Shown here one piece after another: positions 62,830 to 64,000 of a stretch of 64,000 nt of DNA. This DNA comes from Halorubrum sp. DM2. Its GTDB lineage: Archaea > Halobacteriota > Halobacteria > Halobacteriales > Haloferacaceae. The first letter of the stretch is position 1; every line of letters begins with the position of its first letter. The notes beneath the pieces are model-generated. The model was given only the letters and a program-made list of their open reading frames with translations, had not been told where the DNA came from and did not search any database. The translations under genes and the position numbers were made by a program. The stretch spans positions 3,237,773 through 3,301,772 of the forward strand of contig NZ_LR594487.1 in assembly GCF_901686465.1 (NCBI RefSeq). Direction: 5' to 3'.

Positions 62830-63606
62830 ATGACTCGAGTGAGCGTTATCGGCTGCGGGAACATGGGGAGTGCCCTGCTCAAGGGGCTCGCCCGCGCAGG
62901 GGGGTACCATCTCACGGCGATCGACCTCGACCCCGAGGCGCTCGCCGCGATCGAAGACGTCGTCGACGAGACGACCGACGACTCGGCGGCCGCGCGCGAC
63001 GCCGACATCGTCGTCCTCGCGGTGAAGCCGGATATCGCGCCGGCGGTGCTCGACGACCTCGACCTCCGCGAGGACCAGCAGCTCGTCACGCTGGCCGCCG
63101 GCCTCCCCCGCAGGTTCGTCGCCCAGCGGACCGACGCGTCCGTCGTCCGGATCATGCCCAACCTCGCGGCGGAAACGGGGAACATGGCCGCGGCGGCGAC
63201 GAACGAGGGCCTCACCGACGAGGTGCGCGCCATGCTCGACGCGGTCGGCGAGTTCGTCGAGGTCGACGAGTCGCTGATGGACGTCTCGACCGCCGTCAAC
63301 GGCAGCGGTCCCGCGTTCGCCTTCTTCCTGATCGACGCGGTGAAGCAGGCCGGAATCGACGGCGGACTCGACCCCGAGCAAGCCGAGACGCTGGCCGCCC
63401 AGACGTTCAAGGGGGCCGCCGAGACCGTGCTCCGCGACGACCGCAGCGTCGACGAGCTGATCGACGCGGTCTGCTCGCCGAACGGGACGACGATAGAGGG
63501 GATGGAGGTGCTGTGGGACAGCGAGGCGGACGCGGCCGTCGAGGACGCCGTCGCGGCGGCCGAACGCCGGTCCCGCGAGCTCGCGGAGGCGTTCGATGAC
63601 GCCTGA
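62830..63606 (+). CDS. proC: Pyrroline-5-carboxylate reductase
   Basis: A 258-residue ProC, last step of proline synthesis. The opening [16 protein letters not shown] is the NADPH loop. It has [28 protein letters not shown] and the C-terminal signature [16 protein letters not shown]. Length is slightly short of bacterial ProC (about 270). Its end overlaps the proB start by 11 bases, so the two are coupled. Confidence 0.96.
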   Translation: MTRVSVIGCGNMGSALLKGLARAGGYHLTAIDLDPEALAAIEDVVDETTDDSAAARDADIVVLAVKPDIAPAVLDDLDLREDQQLVTLAAGLPRRFVAQRTDASVVRIMPNLAAETGNMAAAATNEGLTDEVRAMLDAVGEFVEVDESLMDVSTAVNGSGPAFAFFLIDAVKQAGIDGGLDPEQAETLAAQTFKGAAETVLRDDRSVDELIDAVCSPNGTTIEGMEVLWDSEADAAVEDAVAAAERRSRELAEAFDDA

Positions 63607-64000
63607 GGACGCGGGTGTCGATCCGGCGGACGAGACGGACGGAGCGACCGTGGCGGCCGCCGACGCCGAGCGCGTCGCCGCCGCCCGGGACCTGGCGGCC
63701 GCGGCCGACCGCGTGATCGTCAAGGCCGGGACAAACTCGCTGACCGACGACGAGTCGCGGCTCGACCGCGTGAAACTCGACAAGCTCGTCGCCGACGTGA
63801 TGGACCTCCGCGAGCGCGGAACCGAGGTCGTGTTGGTCTCGTCGGGCGCGGTCGGGGCCGGGACGGGACGGCTCGACGCCGGCCCGGAGTCGCGTGACGA
63901 CGTCGACTCGATCGTCGAGAATCAGGCCCTCTCGACGGTCGGACAGGGGCTCCTGATGCGCCACTACACGCAGAGCTTCGAGCGGTTCGACCAGGACGTC
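63596..64000 (+). CDS. proB: Glutamate 5-kinase, 5' part (continues beyond the window)
   Basis: The first 135 codons of ProB, which phosphorylates glutamate in proline synthesis. An acidic lead (about 40 residues) precedes [35 protein letters not shown] and [19 protein letters not shown], all typical of the amino-acid kinase domain. The ATG at 63596 overlaps the proC stop by 11 bases. The gene runs off the right edge, so its C-terminus and the presence of proA are not visible. Confidence 0.93.
   Translation, partial: MTPEDAGVDPADETDGATVAAADAERVAAARDLAAAADRVIVKAGTNSLTDDESRLDRVKLDKLVADVMDLRERGTEVVLVSSGAVGAGTGRLDAGPESRDDVDSIVENQALSTVGQGLLMRHYTQSFERFDQDV

Overview
The window is a typical main-chromosome stretch of an extremely halophilic archaeon (class Halobacteria), most like Halorubrum or a close relative. 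That placement is an inference from protein style, not a database match. The support is high GC, strongly acidic proteins with Asp/Glu-rich linkers, archaeal information genes (topoisomerase VI A and B, TFB, Lrp/AsnC, HTH-10 regulators), Tat-type secretion, and TATA boxes about 25-35 nt upstream of start codons, which suggests leaderless mRNAs. Genes are dense on both strands, and many neighbours overlap by 4-11 bases. No rRNA, tRNA, CRISPR array, transposase or integrase was recognised.

Layout. 0-8.2 kb: acetate-type symporter and UspA, a small membrane protein, a Cu+ P-type ATPase with a sugar-epimerase-like gene behind it, a cold-shock protein, an HhH-like protein and an SDR. 8.3-11.9 kb: top6B-top6A. 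12-20 kb: a GCS2-like enzyme, a CDGSH protein, msrB, a non-coding GC-rich repeat block, two histidine kinases, an acyl-CoA dehydrogenase with a palindromic upstream region, and an Lrp regulator coupled to an aminotransferase. 20-33 kb: aldo/keto reductase, purA, a small winged-helix regulator, a large coiled-coil protein, Nudix, cupin, TFB, an M24 peptidase, membrane proteins and an MFS carrier. 33-41 kb: a four-repeat DUF2249 protein, hisC-kinase-CDP-alcohol transferase, hflX, an FAH-family protein, a zinc-ribbon membrane protein and a metallo-hydrolase. 41-51.4 kb: a sugar transporter with a very AT-rich upstream region, OsmC, then the nitrous-oxide reduction operon (nosZ, a NosB-like membrane protein, nosD, nosF, nosY), followed by an HTH-10 regulator divergent from a second DUF2249 gene. 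51.5-55.5 kb: signal peptidase, gcvT, nnr-moaC. 55.8-62.7 kb: two glycosyltransferases, a DUF2070 protein, a flippase-like protein and a sulfatase-fold protein, with an AT-richer patch carrying a tiny DUF1059 gene. 62.8-64 kb: proC and the start of proB.

How the genes work together. The clearest functional unit is denitrification's last step: NosZ (N2O to N2) with its copper-site assembly proteins NosD, NosF and NosY. A 12-base motif of the form CGAA-N4-TTCG lies upstream of nosZ and, with at most one arm mismatch, upstream of both DUF2249 genes. One copy sits between the HTH-10 regulator and its divergent DUF2249 neighbour. I read this as a candidate small anaerobic/denitrification regulon. 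Other units are copper export, TopoVI, a proline pathway pair, a hisC operon and a probable cell-surface glycoconjugate region.
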